DNA of 64,000 bases from Planctomycetota bacterium (GCA_027021385.1 JALUUL010000086.1:62001-126000); one strand, 5' to 3'. Shown: positions 48,625 through 57,302, numbered from the stretch's first letter. Notes: a model not told the origin generated them from the letters alone. Translations and numbers: made by a program.

Positions 48625-49524
48625 TCAGGCCACCTTCGTCGTGGGTTCGGCTCCGTCCTCCAGGATCAGGATCGTGTGCTCGTGCTGGCTGATCCGGGTT
48701 CCGGGCCGTTCGGCGAGAGGCGGGTATTCGACGAGAAGACGGCGTTTTTTGAGGAGCGCGAGCCCTCGTTCGGCGTCCCGGGCGGACATCCGCCGGCGGA
48801 GGTCCCGCCTGGCGAAGGGCAGGCGGTGGAGGTCCTCGAGGAAACGGACGAGTTCCTCGGGGAGTTTGTCCCGGGGGCGCAGGGGCCGGCTCTGCTGGAA
48901 GACCTCGGGCGCGCCGACCTCGTCGATGTAGCCCTTGCCGTCGCTGGCGAAGGGTTCGATGGCGACGACCTGACCCGGTCTCAGGTGTCCGCTTCGGCGG
49001 TCGTCGTAGTTCGGGATCTGGGGGGCGCAATGGACCTGCCAGCGCGCGACGCCGTGTCCGGTCAGGTTGAAGACGGGCTTGAACCCGAGAGCCTGGATCG
49101 TGTCGTGGATCGTCCTTCCGATCTCGCGGAGGGCGACCCCGGGTCCGATCATCGCGAGCACGTTTTCGAGAGCCATGCGGGAAGCGGTCGAAAGGGGCGA
49201 GTCCTCCCCGTCGCGGAGGTCGACCGTCAGGGCGGTGTCGGCGATGTGTCCTTCGAGATGGACGCCGAGGTCCAGCTTCAGGATGTCGTCGGTTTCGATC
49301 CGCGTCTCGTCGTCGGGGGGCGGGCAATAGTGGGCGGCGACATGGTTCCGGGAGATCTGCGCGGGGAAGGCGGGTTCGCCCCCACGTTCGCGGATGCGCG
49401 CCTCGCAGGCCTCGACGACTTCCCGGAGCAGAACGCCGGGCCGGATCAGGCTGCGCCCGAGTTCCCTGGCTTCGGCCGCGATGCGCCCCGCTTCCCGGAA
49501 GCGGTCGAAATCCATGTGCTTCAT
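48625..49524 (-). CDS. map: Methionine aminopeptidase, type II (archaeal-like)
   Basis: 299 residues. Metal ligands are in place: Asp85 (LKLDLGV), Asp96 (IADTAL), His157 (LTGHGV), Glu190 (AIEPFASDG) and Glu282 (ISQHEHT). IPNYDD at 170-175 and the 80-residue insert between Glu190 and Glu282 (201-275) are the features that separate type II from the type I enzymes usual in bacteria; without an N-terminal extension it matches archaeal IIa enzymes. Removes the initiator Met. It lies among glycosyltransferase genes, not next to adk/secY. Confidence 0.92.
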   Translation of the reverse strand: MKHMDFDRFREAGRIAAEARELGRSLIRPGVLLREVVEACEARIRERGGEPAFPAQISRNHVAAHYCPPPDDETRIETDDILKLDLGVHLEGHIADTALTVDLRDGEDSPLSTASRMALENVLAMIGPGVALREIGRTIHDTIQALGFKPVFNLTGHGVARWQVHCAPQIPNYDDRRSGHLRPGQVVAIEPFASDGKGYIDEVGAPEVFQQSRPLRPRDKLPEELVRFLEDLHRLPFARRDLRRRMSARDAERGLALLKKRRLLVEYPPLAERPGTRISQHEHTILILEDGAEPTTKVA

Positions 49525-50152
49525 GGCAAGGGAAGCATAGGACCGCCCCGGTCGGGTTTCACCAGGGCGGGGGAGCGGGGCGGTCGAAAGGGAGGAGCCC
49601 GACGGAGGGACCCGCCAGACTCCCAGGAGTCTCGTTGTGAAGTCGTAGGGAAGGTCGATCAGTTAGCTGGAGGTGAGCGCCGGGAAGCGTGCGTAGCCGG
49701 TCGTGCTCGAGCTTCAGGTGGTCACGAGGAGGATTTTCGAGAAATCGAGATCGGCGAGGAGGAGAACGGGTTGCTCCCGAAGCAACGGGATCCATTGCCG
49801 AGCAAAGGCACGAAGCTCGTATTGCCGGTCCCGTCCATGTAGGCGTACCGGAAGGTCCGGGTCGTCGAATCGAACAGATCGTTTCCGTAATGCTTGAGGT
49901 CGTAGGCCGGGGACTCCTTCGATGCGTCGAAGGACATCGGCATGTCGAAGGGAAGGGAGAACAGGGAGGGTTCGCGGAAGGATCGGGTCGAGATCTTGCC
50001 CTTCACGGTCGATGGCAGGTCGAAAACCATCTGCTGGTGGTATAGGCGGGAGCCGTGCCGGAGGGCGTGTACCAGAGGGGAGGGGGGTGCCCCCGTCCCC
50101 GGGTTTTCCCTGGATCCCAGTAACTTCCCGATCCCTCGTGGGAAGCGGTCGC
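49525..50152. other. 628-base stretch with no confident gene
   Basis: Between map and dinG. It holds an uncertain minus-strand ORF (49722-50030, listed separately), an inverted repeat AGACTCC-CA-GGAGTCT at 49617-49632 and a hairpin GTTGCT-CCCGA-AGCAAC at 49770-49786. Base composition is less GC-rich than the flanks. I see no tRNA, tmRNA, RNase P or 4.5S RNA signature. Confidence 0.55.
49722..50030 (-). pseudogene. Probable fragment of a degraded gene, or short orphan ORF
   Basis: 102 codons from an ATG complementary to 50028-50030. Amino acid content is protein-like and not the Arg/Pro/Gly-rich content of shadow frames (FREPSLFSLPFDMPMSFD, AYDLKHYGNDLFDSTTRTF, RYAYMDGTGN), and third positions are GC-rich. 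There is no ribosome binding site, and the open frame runs upstream toward dinG. The end lies in another likely frame (YELRAFARQWIPLL), which suggests frameshifts. I do not recognise the family. A decayed 3' end of a larger exported protein gene fits best. Confidence 0.35.
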
Positions 50153-52141
50153 TCAGTCGGGGTGATCCTCGAAGGAATCCGCGGGGAGGACCGGAAGGGA
50201 GGAGAGAAGGGTCGCGGCGTAGCGGCTGCGGCGGGCCCTGGGATCGAGAAGGACGACGCGGCCGTGGTCGGCCGCGCCCCGCACGAGACGCCCGAAGCCC
50301 TGGCGCAGCCTGACCGAGGTCCGGGGAAGGGACTCCTCGAGGAAGGGGTCGCCGCCACGCTCCTTCACCGCTTCGAGCCGCGCGGCGGTCAACGGACGCC
50401 CGGGTACGGGGAACGGAAGGCGCGCGAGGATGACGAGAGTCAGGGTTTCGCCGGGGAGATCGATCCCCTCCCAAAGGCTGTCGGCTCCGAGGAGGACGCT
50501 CCTCGGCTGACTCCGCTTCGCGTCCAGGAGGCCGTCCAGCGGACCCTCGCCCTGGCGCAGGACCCGGATGCCGGAGTCTTCGAGCCGCTCGGAGAGATAG
50601 GCGTGGGCCCGGTCCAGGAAGCGTTTCGAGGTGCAGAGGACCAGGGCCCGCCCGTCGTTCTCGAGAACGAGGGCGAGGATGCGTTCCAGGCTCTCCCGTT
50701 CGAAGGCCTCGGGTTGGCGGACGGGGTCGGGCATGCATTCGGCGATCTCGAGGACGACGCGCTCCCTGTAGGGAAAGGGTGAATCGAGGGCGAGACTGCG
50801 GGCCTCTTCGATTCCGAGACGGGCGCGGAGCCACGCGAAGCCCTCCGCGCGGGGGCCGAGGGTCGCGCTCGTGAGGATGCAGCGGGGGCCGTTCCGGAAG
50901 AGGTCCTCCCCGAGGATCGGGCCGACCTCGGTCCGCGCGGCGCGCAGGACGGGGCGGCCCCTCCGGTCGCGCTCGAGCCAGCGGACGAGGGCCCGGTCCC
51001 CGAGGTCCCTCTCGAAGGCCTCGAGGGCCGCGGCGTCGGCCGCGATCTTCCGGGCCCGGGTCCGCAGTTCCATCGCGAGGTCCCGGTCCCCGCAGTTCTC
51101 CGCGGAGCGCCGGCAAAGTTCCGCCAGGGCGAGGAGGCGGGAGACGGGGGCGGGAACCGGGAACGGGGCGCCGGACAGGCGGCGGGAGGTTTCCGCATCC
51201 CCCTCCCCCGGCAGGAGACGGGCGAGTCCGCCGAAGAACTCGAGAATCGACGCGCGGGCCTCCGAGATCCCGTTCTCCAGGCGGCTCCATCCCCGCCCCT
51301 TGACGAGTCCCTTCCTTCCGTTGCGGGAGAGCAGGCGGTCGAGACTCCATTCGAGGGACCCCTGGGAGACCTGGAAACCGAGGGCCTCGGCGGCGACGTC
51401 TTCCAGGTGGTGCGCTTCGTCGAAGACGACGAGGGAATGGTCGGGGAGGAGGGAGGCCCCCCTGCCTCTCAGGACGAGGTCCGCGAAGTAGAGGGCGTGG
51501 TTGACGATCAGGAGGCGGGCCCTGTCGAGCCGGCGGCGGGACTCCTGCCAGGGGCAATCCCCGTAGCGGGGCGAGGCGGGGCCGAGGCAGTTTCCGGCCT
51601 CGGCCCGGATCTCCTCCCAGACCGAGGCCGAGGGGCGGAACGGGAGGTCGAGCAGGGTTCCCCCTCCCGGGCGCCCGTCGATCCATTCCTGGATGCGCCC
51701 CAGTTCCAGGCGTTTCCCCTCCTCTTCGAAGAGGGTCCTCCCCTCGCGGCGGGCCCGGGCGAGCCTCCGGAGGCAGCAGTGGTTCCCGCGTCCGACCCCG
51801 AGGGCCCAGGTGAACTCGCAGGGGAGAACGGCCTGGAGAAAGGGTAGATCCTTCCGGTCGAGCTGGACCTGAAGGGTCTTCGTCCAGGTGCTGACGACGA
51901 TCCGCTCCCCGGTCTCCTCGGCCCGGAGGAGGGCGGGGATCAGATAGGCGAAGGACTTGCCGACCCCGGTTCCGGCCTCGACCAGGAGGTGCCCGCCCTC
52001 TCCGAGGGTCTCGGACACCGCCCGGGCCATCTTCCTCTGTTCCTCCCGCGGCTCCCACCCGGCGAGGCGCCTCGCGAGGGCTCCCCCCTTGGAGAAGACT
52101 TCATCCAGGGAGTCCCTCCAACCGACCATGGAAGGGAGCAT
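50153..52141 (-). CDS. dinG: DinG/XPD-like ATP-dependent DNA helicase
   Basis: 662 residues from an ATG at 52141; ATG 52129 is an alternative and neither has a good ribosome site. Walker A EAGTGVGKSFAYLIP, box Ia STWTKTLQVQLDRKD, DEAHHLED (DEAH) and the C-terminal LGADSLWEGIDLPGE and RQGFGRLVRGAADHG motifs. Four Cys between boxes Ia and II (GNHCC, AGNCLG, GDCPW) could bind the [4Fe-4S] cluster of the XPD/DinG family. 5'-to-3' helicase that resolves R-loops or G-quadruplexes. The start codon is 3 bases from the divergent lipoprotein start. Confidence 0.9.
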   Translation of the reverse strand: MLPSMVGWRDSLDEVFSKGGALARRLAGWEPREEQRKMARAVSETLGEGGHLLVEAGTGVGKSFAYLIPALLRAEETGERIVVSTWTKTLQVQLDRKDLPFLQAVLPCEFTWALGVGRGNHCCLRRLARARREGRTLFEEEGKRLELGRIQEWIDGRPGGGTLLDLPFRPSASVWEEIRAEAGNCLGPASPRYGDCPWQESRRRLDRARLLIVNHALYFADLVLRGRGASLLPDHSLVVFDEAHHLEDVAAEALGFQVSQGSLEWSLDRLLSRNGRKGLVKGRGWSRLENGISEARASILEFFGGLARLLPGEGDAETSRRLSGAPFPVPAPVSRLLALAELCRRSAENCGDRDLAMELRTRARKIAADAAALEAFERDLGDRALVRWLERDRRGRPVLRAARTEVGPILGEDLFRNGPRCILTSATLGPRAEGFAWLRARLGIEEARSLALDSPFPYRERVVLEIAECMPDPVRQPEAFERESLERILALVLENDGRALVLCTSKRFLDRAHAYLSERLEDSGIRVLRQGEGPLDGLLDAKRSQPRSVLLGADSLWEGIDLPGETLTLVILARLPFPVPGRPLTAARLEAVKERGGDPFLEESLPRTSVRLRQGFGRLVRGAADHGRVVLLDPRARRSRYAATLLSSLPVLPADSFEDHPD

Positions 52142-52144
52142 AAG

Positions 52145-52642
52145 ATGTCGTCGATGCTTGGATCCATCCTCCGCCTTCCCCCCGCCCTCGCGATCCTCCC
52201 GGCCCTCCTTCTTCCGGGATGCTTCGTCGAGACGACTCGAACGAGGATCGGCGCCGAGTTCCGCCCCCGCCCGGTCGAGGTGTTGAAGGACTACCGGGTC
52301 CTCGCGGGGGGGAGGGAGGTCGGTCGCATGCGGCTCCTGAAGATCCACACCGGGAAGGAGGGCGAGACCTGGTACCAGGTTCTCCGGAAGGACGGCCAGG
52401 AGGTCGGGAGGATCGATCTCCTGGGGCGCGCGTTCCGGCAGGAGCCGTTCCGGGAGGGATGGGTCCTCGTCTCGATGGATAGGGTCGAGGAGAACCTTCG
52501 GATCCTTTTCGAACTCCGGGACCCGCCGGTGCTCGCCCCGGCGGGGAAGGGTCCGCCGGGGAACGGCGGGCGGGCGGTCGAGGCCTCGGCCGAAAGGTCC
52601 GGCGGGGGAGCGGATGGCGGAGCTTCGAAACGGATCCCCTGA
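52145..52642 (+). CDS. Predicted lipoprotein, unknown function
   Basis: 165 residues. The lipobox is LLLPGC with Cys26; the mature part begins FVETTRTRIGAEF. A basic, beta-rich domain follows (DYRVLAGGREVGRMRLLKIHTG, WYQVLRKDGQEVGRIDLLGRAF), then a Gly/Ala/Pro-rich tail. GAAGGGAG precedes ATG 52145. The start is head-to-head with dinG, so promoters for both genes would have to overlap coding sequence. No family recognised. Confidence 0.65.
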   Translation: MSSMLGSILRLPPALAILPALLLPGCFVETTRTRIGAEFRPRPVEVLKDYRVLAGGREVGRMRLLKIHTGKEGETWYQVLRKDGQEVGRIDLLGRAFRQEPFREGWVLVSMDRVEENLRILFELRDPPVLAPAGKGPPGNGGRAVEASAERSGGGADGGASKRIP

Positions 52643-52722
52643 CCGCGGGGGAGGACTTCCATTGTCTTCCCCCCGATTCCGTCCCATCGTAGACGGCCCC
52701 TGATTTTCCGCGAGGCCGCACC

Positions 52723-53217
52723 GTGAGCCAGGATCTCGAAGCCGTTCCCAGTTCCCGTTCCTACGTCGAGATGACGGAGATCGTCATGCCGAACGACGCG
52801 AACCCCCTCGGAAACTGCATGGGGGGGCGGGTCATGCACTGGATCGACGTGGCCGCGGCGATCGCGGCGGGAAGGCACGCCCGGGGACCTGTGGTCACGG
52901 CCAGCGTGGACCAGCTCGACTTCCTCCATCCCGTCAAGGTCGGAAGCGTCATCGTCCTGAAGGCGGCGGTCAACTACGCGCACCGGACGAGCATGGAATG
53001 CGGGGTCAAGGTCTGGACGGAGGACCGGACGACGAGACGTCTCTACCACGTGGCGTCGGCCTACCTGACCTTCGTCGCCCTCGACCGGGAGACGGGGAGG
53101 CCGAGGCCGATCCCCGAGATCGCCCCTGAGACCGAGGAGGAGGTCCGGCGCTTCGAGGAGGCGAAACGCCGGCGGGCGGCCAGGCTCGCGCATCGGGCGG
53201 GGGACGCGGGCGGATGA
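52723..53217 (+). CDS. Acyl-CoA thioesterase, hotdog fold (YciA/ACOT-like)
   Basis: 164 residues, GTG start. PNDANPLGNCMGGRVMHWIDVAAAIAAGRHA carries the hotdog Asn/Asp active-site residues; VDQLDFLHPVKVGSVIVLKAAV and GVKVWTEDRTT are typical of YciA-like thioesterases. Hydrolyses acyl-CoA. Overlaps hflX by ATGA, so it sits at the head of that operon. Confidence 0.9.
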   Translation: MSQDLEAVPSSRSYVEMTEIVMPNDANPLGNCMGGRVMHWIDVAAAIAAGRHARGPVVTASVDQLDFLHPVKVGSVIVLKAAVNYAHRTSMECGVKVWTEDRTTRRLYHVASAYLTFVALDRETGRPRPIPEIAPETEEEVRRFEEAKRRRAARLAHRAGDAGG

Positions 53218-54878
53218 CGAGGCTTCACGGGGACCTGAAGGGGTTGCGCCGGAGCAGGGTGCAGGCTCTCGAACGGCTCCTGACCCGCCGCTCCGATCCG
53301 AGGTTCGCGATCGGGGTGTCCTTGGCCCGGGAACTCGCCGACCTCGCCTGGGAGATCGGGAGGAATGTCGGCCTCCTTCTCGACCGGGGAGGGCGCGTCC
53401 TGAATGTCGTGATCGGGGACATGCACGGCGTCCCGGTTCCCCTGGATTCCGGCGAGGCTCCGGCCGCCGGTCGCTTGAAGGGGGTGCACTTCGTCCGGAC
53501 CGAACTCCGGGGAAGGCGGGACCTGACGGACGCCGACCGGGAGATCCTCGTGCGTCACCGCCTGGACGGACTCCTGCGCCTCCTCCTCGATGAAGGGGGG
53601 GAGATCCGCTGGGTCCGCGAGGCGCGGCTCGATCCGGAAGGCATCGCTTCGACCGGGCGGGAGGGGACGGTCGTCCGGGATGGAGAGCCGAGGCGCCTCG
53701 GCGCCCTCTCCCCCGAATGGAGGGAGGAGATCGAGGCCCTGGAGGAGGAATGCCGGCGCCTTGCCGAGGGCTTTGCGAGGACCGGCGAAGGGGAGCGCGC
53801 CCTCCTGGTCGGGCTCCGTGAGGAAGGGGAGGAGGGGGACCGGGAGCGGATGGCCGAACTCGCCGAGCTCGCCCGGTCTGCGAGGTTCCAGGTGGCGGGC
53901 CTGAGTCTGCAGCGCAGGGACGGGCCCGATCCGCGGACCCTCGTCGGTTCGGGCAAGGTGGGGGAACTGTGCCGGCTCTCGATCCGAAACGGCGCCCGCA
54001 TCCTCGTCTTCGATCGGGAACTCACGGGCATCCAGGCGCGGAACCTCGAGGAGCGGACCGGACTCGAGGTCCTCGATCGGACCGAACTCGTGCTGCGGAT
54101 CTTCGAGCGCCGCGCCCGCACGCGGGCCGCGAGGCTCCGGGTCGCTCTGGCCCGGCTCCGCTACCAGATGCCGAAGCTCGTGCAGCGGGCGCACGGCATG
54201 TCGAGGATCGGGCGCGGCAGCCTCGGGGGATCGGGGACGAGGGGGAAGGGAGAACCCAAGCTCGAACTCGAGCGTCGCGGAATGCGCAACCGCATCCACC
54301 GGCTCGAGACGCTGCTGGAGAAGGTCGCGCGGCAGCAACGCACGCGCGCGCGGCGACGCCGGAGATCCGGCTTGCCGGTCGTCTCCCTCGTCGGTTACAC
54401 GAACGCGGGGAAGTCCTCGTGGATGAACGCCCTCACCGAAGCCGAGGTCCCCGCCGAAGACCTCCTCTTCGCGACCCTGGACACGACCCTTCGCAGGATG
54501 CGGCTTCCGGCGGGACGTGAGGTCCTCCTCTCGGACACCGTCGGGTTCCTGCGCGATCTCCCCTCCGGTCTTCTCGACGCGTTCCGGAGCACGCTCGAGG
54601 AACTCCGGGAGAGCCGGTTGCTCGTCCATGTCGTGGACCTCTCGGCCCCGGATTGGAAGGAGCGCGAGGAAAGCGTCGACCGGACCCTGAATGAACTCGG
54701 CGCCTCGCGGGTCCCCCGTCTCGTCCTCTACAACAAGGCGGACCTCGTGGACGCGAAGGCCTATCGCCCGCTCGTCGAGGCCGGGGGCGGGAGGATGGTC
54801 AGCGTCCTCGACCGAGGGGACCGCGAGCGCCTCCGGTCCTGGATCGAGGAGGCCCTGGACCTGGAGGCGGTGGCGTGA
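53214..54878 (+). CDS. hflX: GTPase HflX, long form
   Basis: 554 residues versus about 430 in E. coli HflX. Family signatures are in place: the N-terminal HflX domain (DPRTLVGSGKVGEL, FDRELTGIQARNLE, QMPKLVQRAHG) and the G domain with GYTNAGKSSWMNALT near residue 394, DTVGFLRDLPSGL and NKADL. The first ~170 residues are extra and have no known motif, although some other long HflX proteins carry similar extensions. Splits or rescues stalled ribosomes under heat stress. Likely in one operon with the thioesterase. Confidence 0.93.
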   Translation: MTRLHGDLKGLRRSRVQALERLLTRRSDPRFAIGVSLARELADLAWEIGRNVGLLLDRGGRVLNVVIGDMHGVPVPLDSGEAPAAGRLKGVHFVRTELRGRRDLTDADREILVRHRLDGLLRLLLDEGGEIRWVREARLDPEGIASTGREGTVVRDGEPRRLGALSPEWREEIEALEEECRRLAEGFARTGEGERALLVGLREEGEEGDRERMAELAELARSARFQVAGLSLQRRDGPDPRTLVGSGKVGELCRLSIRNGARILVFDRELTGIQARNLEERTGLEVLDRTELVLRIFERRARTRAARLRVALARLRYQMPKLVQRAHGMSRIGRGSLGGSGTRGKGEPKLELERRGMRNRIHRLETLLEKVARQQRTRARRRRRSGLPVVSLVGYTNAGKSSWMNALTEAEVPAEDLLFATLDTTLRRMRLPAGREVLLSDTVGFLRDLPSGLLDAFRSTLEELRESRLLVHVVDLSAPDWKEREESVDRTLNELGASRVPRLVLYNKADLVDAKAYRPLVEAGGGRMVSVLDRGDRERLRSWIEEALDLEAVA

Positions 54879-54936
54879 GGTCCGGCGGAGCGGGGGGATC
54901 CACGGTCTTCCCGGCAGCGAGTGGAGGAGAGGGGAG

Positions 54937-55560
54937 ATGAAGGGGATGGAAACGATCCTCGTCGGCGAGGACGGAAAGCCGCGTTGCCCCTGGTGCGGTC
55001 ATGATCCGCTCTACCGGAGGTACCACGACGAGGAATGGGGGGTCCCGGTCCATGACGACCGCAGGCTCTTCGAGTTCCTCGTGCTCGAGGGCGCGCAGGC
55101 GGGCCTCTCCTGGATCACGATCCTGAAGAGGAGGGAGGGTTACCGCCGGGCCTTCCGCGGTTTCGATCCGGTCGCGGTCGCCTCCTTCGGGGATGCGGAG
55201 ATCGAGCGACTCCTGAAGGATCCGGGCATCATCCGCAACCGCCGGAAGGTGTGCTCCGCGGTCTCGAACGCGCGCGCCTTCCTGGAGGTGCAGGAGGAGT
55301 TCGGATCCTTCGCGGCCTACCAGTGGTCCTGGGTCGACGGGGAGCCGATCCGCAACTCCCGGCGGAGCCTCGATGAGATCCCCGCGGAGACGGAACGTTC
55401 CCGCCGCTGGTCGAAGGACCTGCGAAAGAGGGGGTTCACCTTCGTCGGTCCGACGATCGTCTATGCCCACATGCAGGCGGTCGGCATGGTCGACGACCAC
55501 CTCCTTGGCTGTTTCCGCAGGAAGGGGCGGGCTCAGGGCCGAAGCCGGGCTCGGAGTTGA
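54937..55560 (+). CDS. tag: DNA-3-methyladenine glycosylase I
   Basis: 207 residues from ATG 54937, with GGAGGAG upstream. CPWCGHDPLYRRYHDEEWGVPVHDDRRLFEFLVLEGAQAGLSW is the Tag signature (quoted in parts: CPWCGHDPLY, YHDEEWGVPV, LEGAQAGLSW), with Cys for the zinc site. KRGFTFVGPTIVYAHMQAVGMV is the end motif. Excises 3-methyladenine. The 3' end overlaps the convergent rlmN by 28 bases. Confidence 0.94.
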   Translation: MKGMETILVGEDGKPRCPWCGHDPLYRRYHDEEWGVPVHDDRRLFEFLVLEGAQAGLSWITILKRREGYRRAFRGFDPVAVASFGDAEIERLLKDPGIIRNRRKVCSAVSNARAFLEVQEEFGSFAAYQWSWVDGEPIRNSRRSLDEIPAETERSRRWSKDLRKRGFTFVGPTIVYAHMQAVGMVDDHLLGCFRRKGRAQGRSRARS

Positions 55561-56582
55561 CCGCAGGCCGCCGAGACCTCGGTTCCGGCCGAGCGCCGCA
55601 GGGTCGTGAAGACCCCTCTCCGGCGCAGGATTTCGAGGCACTCGAGGGCCCGCCCCTCGGGCGGGGCCTCGAAGGGAAGGCCCTCCGCCGGATTCTGGGG
55701 GATGAGATTCACGCAGACCTTCTCACCCTCGCAGTGCGCGGCGAGTCTGGCCATCTCGTCGGGTCCGTCGTTCCAGCCCGCGAGAAGGGTCCACTGGCAC
55801 TGGAGCGGCCAGCCGGTCCTCCGGGCGTAGTCGAAGGCCCGGTCCAGGAGTTCGGGGATCGGGATCCTCGGAGCATGCGGCAGGAGAAAGGCCCGTTTCT
55901 CTTCGTAGGTGCTGTGGAGGGAGAGGGCGATCGAGGGCCGTACGGGTTCCCGGAGGCAGCGATCGAAGAGCGCGGGGGACCCGACGGTCGAGACCGTCAA
56001 CTGCTTGTGGGGGAATCCCCCGGGACCTCCGAGGAGGCGAAGGGCCTCGAGAACGGCTCCGAGATTATGAAGGGGTTCCCCCATCCCCATCATGACGACC
56101 CGGCGGACCCGCCTGCGCCGTCTCGCGTGGACGACCTGCGCGCAGATCTCGAGGGCGTCGAGCGAGGCTTCGAACCCGTCTTCCCCGGTCTTGCAGAAGA
56201 GGCATCCGACCGCACATCCCGCCTGGACGGAGACGCAGACGGCCTCTCTCGGAAGGAGAACCGACTCGAGGATCCCGCCTCGTCGCGTCTCGAAGACCAG
56301 GCGGGCCGTCCCGCGGGTTCCGGGGACCTCCCTCCTGAGCCTCAGGATCGAGGCGAGGTCCCGCTCGAGTCCCGGAAGGGCGCGCCGCAGGGCGGCGGGG
56401 AGGGGATAGGCGCGATGGGCGGCGGCCTGCCCGAGTCCCTCACCCCGGAGCCAGGCCCGAAGGCAGAGTTCGAGATGACGGGGCCCGGCCCCGAGTTCGA
56501 GGATCCGGGTGAACGGGGAAGAGGGGGGGCGGTCTCCGGCTCCGAATCGGGGTCGGAGTTCCCGGGTTCCGGGCGTATCCAT
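55533..56582 (-). CDS. rlmN: RlmN-like radical SAM 23S rRNA methyltransferase
   Basis: 349 residues from the ATG complementary to 56580-56582; a longer frame with ATGs near 56658 is possible. The cluster motif is CAVGCLFC (CxxxCxxC); the Cys seven residues before it (CVSVQAGC) and the Cys in the C-terminal AACGQL match the catalytic pair of RlmN (Cys118/Cys355 in E. coli). MMGMGEPLHN and ALSLHST are typical. Methylates A2503 and tRNA A37 in the family. Cfr-like or divergent target is possible. Lies between tag and the efflux operon. Confidence 0.88.
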   Translation of the reverse strand: MDTPGTRELRPRFGAGDRPPSSPFTRILELGAGPRHLELCLRAWLRGEGLGQAAAHRAYPLPAALRRALPGLERDLASILRLRREVPGTRGTARLVFETRRGGILESVLLPREAVCVSVQAGCAVGCLFCKTGEDGFEASLDALEICAQVVHARRRRRVRRVVMMGMGEPLHNLGAVLEALRLLGGPGGFPHKQLTVSTVGSPALFDRCLREPVRPSIALSLHSTYEEKRAFLLPHAPRIPIPELLDRAFDYARRTGWPLQCQWTLLAGWNDGPDEMARLAAHCEGEKVCVNLIPQNPAEGLPFEAPPEGRALECLEILRRRGVFTTLRRSAGTEVSAACGQLRARLRP

Positions 56583-56709
56583 CGTGCAGGTCGGGAGGAG
56601 GGAGGATCCCTCCCTCCGTTGAGACGAAAAACGGGGGGCCGGGGAAAAGTTCGACATCATGCCGATCCGAGAAAGAGCTTGGGAGACCTTCGCGAATCCT
56701 TTGGAATCA

Positions 56710-56738
56710 TTGCGGAGCATGACCCTCCCTCTTACGTT
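56710..56738 (+). promoter_or_regulatory. Possible promoter of the efflux operon
   Basis: TTGCGG, a 17-base spacer and TACGTT, ending 11 bases before the start of the first ORF, which would give a nearly leaderless transcript. It lies inside the upstream end of the antisense rlmN frame. I see no CueR- or CopY-type operator beside it. Confidence 0.35.
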
Positions 56739-56749
56739 GAGCACGCTTC

Positions 56750-57251
56750 ATGATCCGACTTCTCGGGATTCTCCTGCTCTCCTTGGGCTTGATGACCGCG
56801 GGTCCTCTGTCCGCACAAGGCTGCGTGCACGAGGGCGGGGGGGCCGGGTCCGCCTTCACGGAGGCCGGGAGATCCATTCCTGTGGATCGATGCGCTGCGG
56901 CCGGATCCTGCGGCTCTTGCCCCCGGAGAGCAGCCTTTCTCCATCCATTCGGGAGCGATTGGGAGCCTTCTCCTGCGTCGGCGGGCGGGGGAGTTTCGGA
57001 AGTCCCCGCCCTGGGAGGTGATCCACGTTGTTCCTGCGGGGATTGCCGGTGCCGCAAGGGCGGAAGAGATCCAGTTGTTCCCCGAAAAACCCTTCCTTCG
57101 AGAGGAGGGCCTCGTCTACCCGCCCCCTCTCTCCGGGAGCGCCCGGTTTTCGATCCCGGGCTTCCCCGGATGGATCCGGGTGGAATCCCCCCCCGCGGCT
57201 TTGGCCGGAGCCCCCCCCCTCCCGGTCCGGAAATCCTCGGGGGAAGCCTGA
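56750..57251 (+). pseudogene. Frameshifted secreted protein at the head of the Cus operon
   Basis: The first frame opens with a clear signal peptide (MIRLLGILLLSLGLMTAGPLSA, cut QG) and reads to about 56870. The second frame then has the coding bias: LWIDALRPDPAALAPGEQPF and IQLFPEKPFLREEGLVY, ending at 57251. Joined by a one-base shift this gives a protein of about 165 residues. A run of seven G (56837-56843) is the obvious slippage point, though third-position GC stays high a little past it, so the shift may lie just downstream. Sequencing error, decay, phase variation and programmed frameshifting remain open. Function unknown; periplasmic copper binding is only a guess from position. Confidence 0.6.
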
Positions 57252-57302
57252 TCCGTTATCGCTCCATCCTGCCTCTTCGGCTCTAATTCCCCGCCCATAC
57301 CC

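Noticed and set aside
49525-49720. Possible structural RNA (tmRNA, 4.5S, RNase P) in the map-dinG gap
   Set aside because: Only short inverted repeats; no CCA end, tag sequence or RNase P core motifs.
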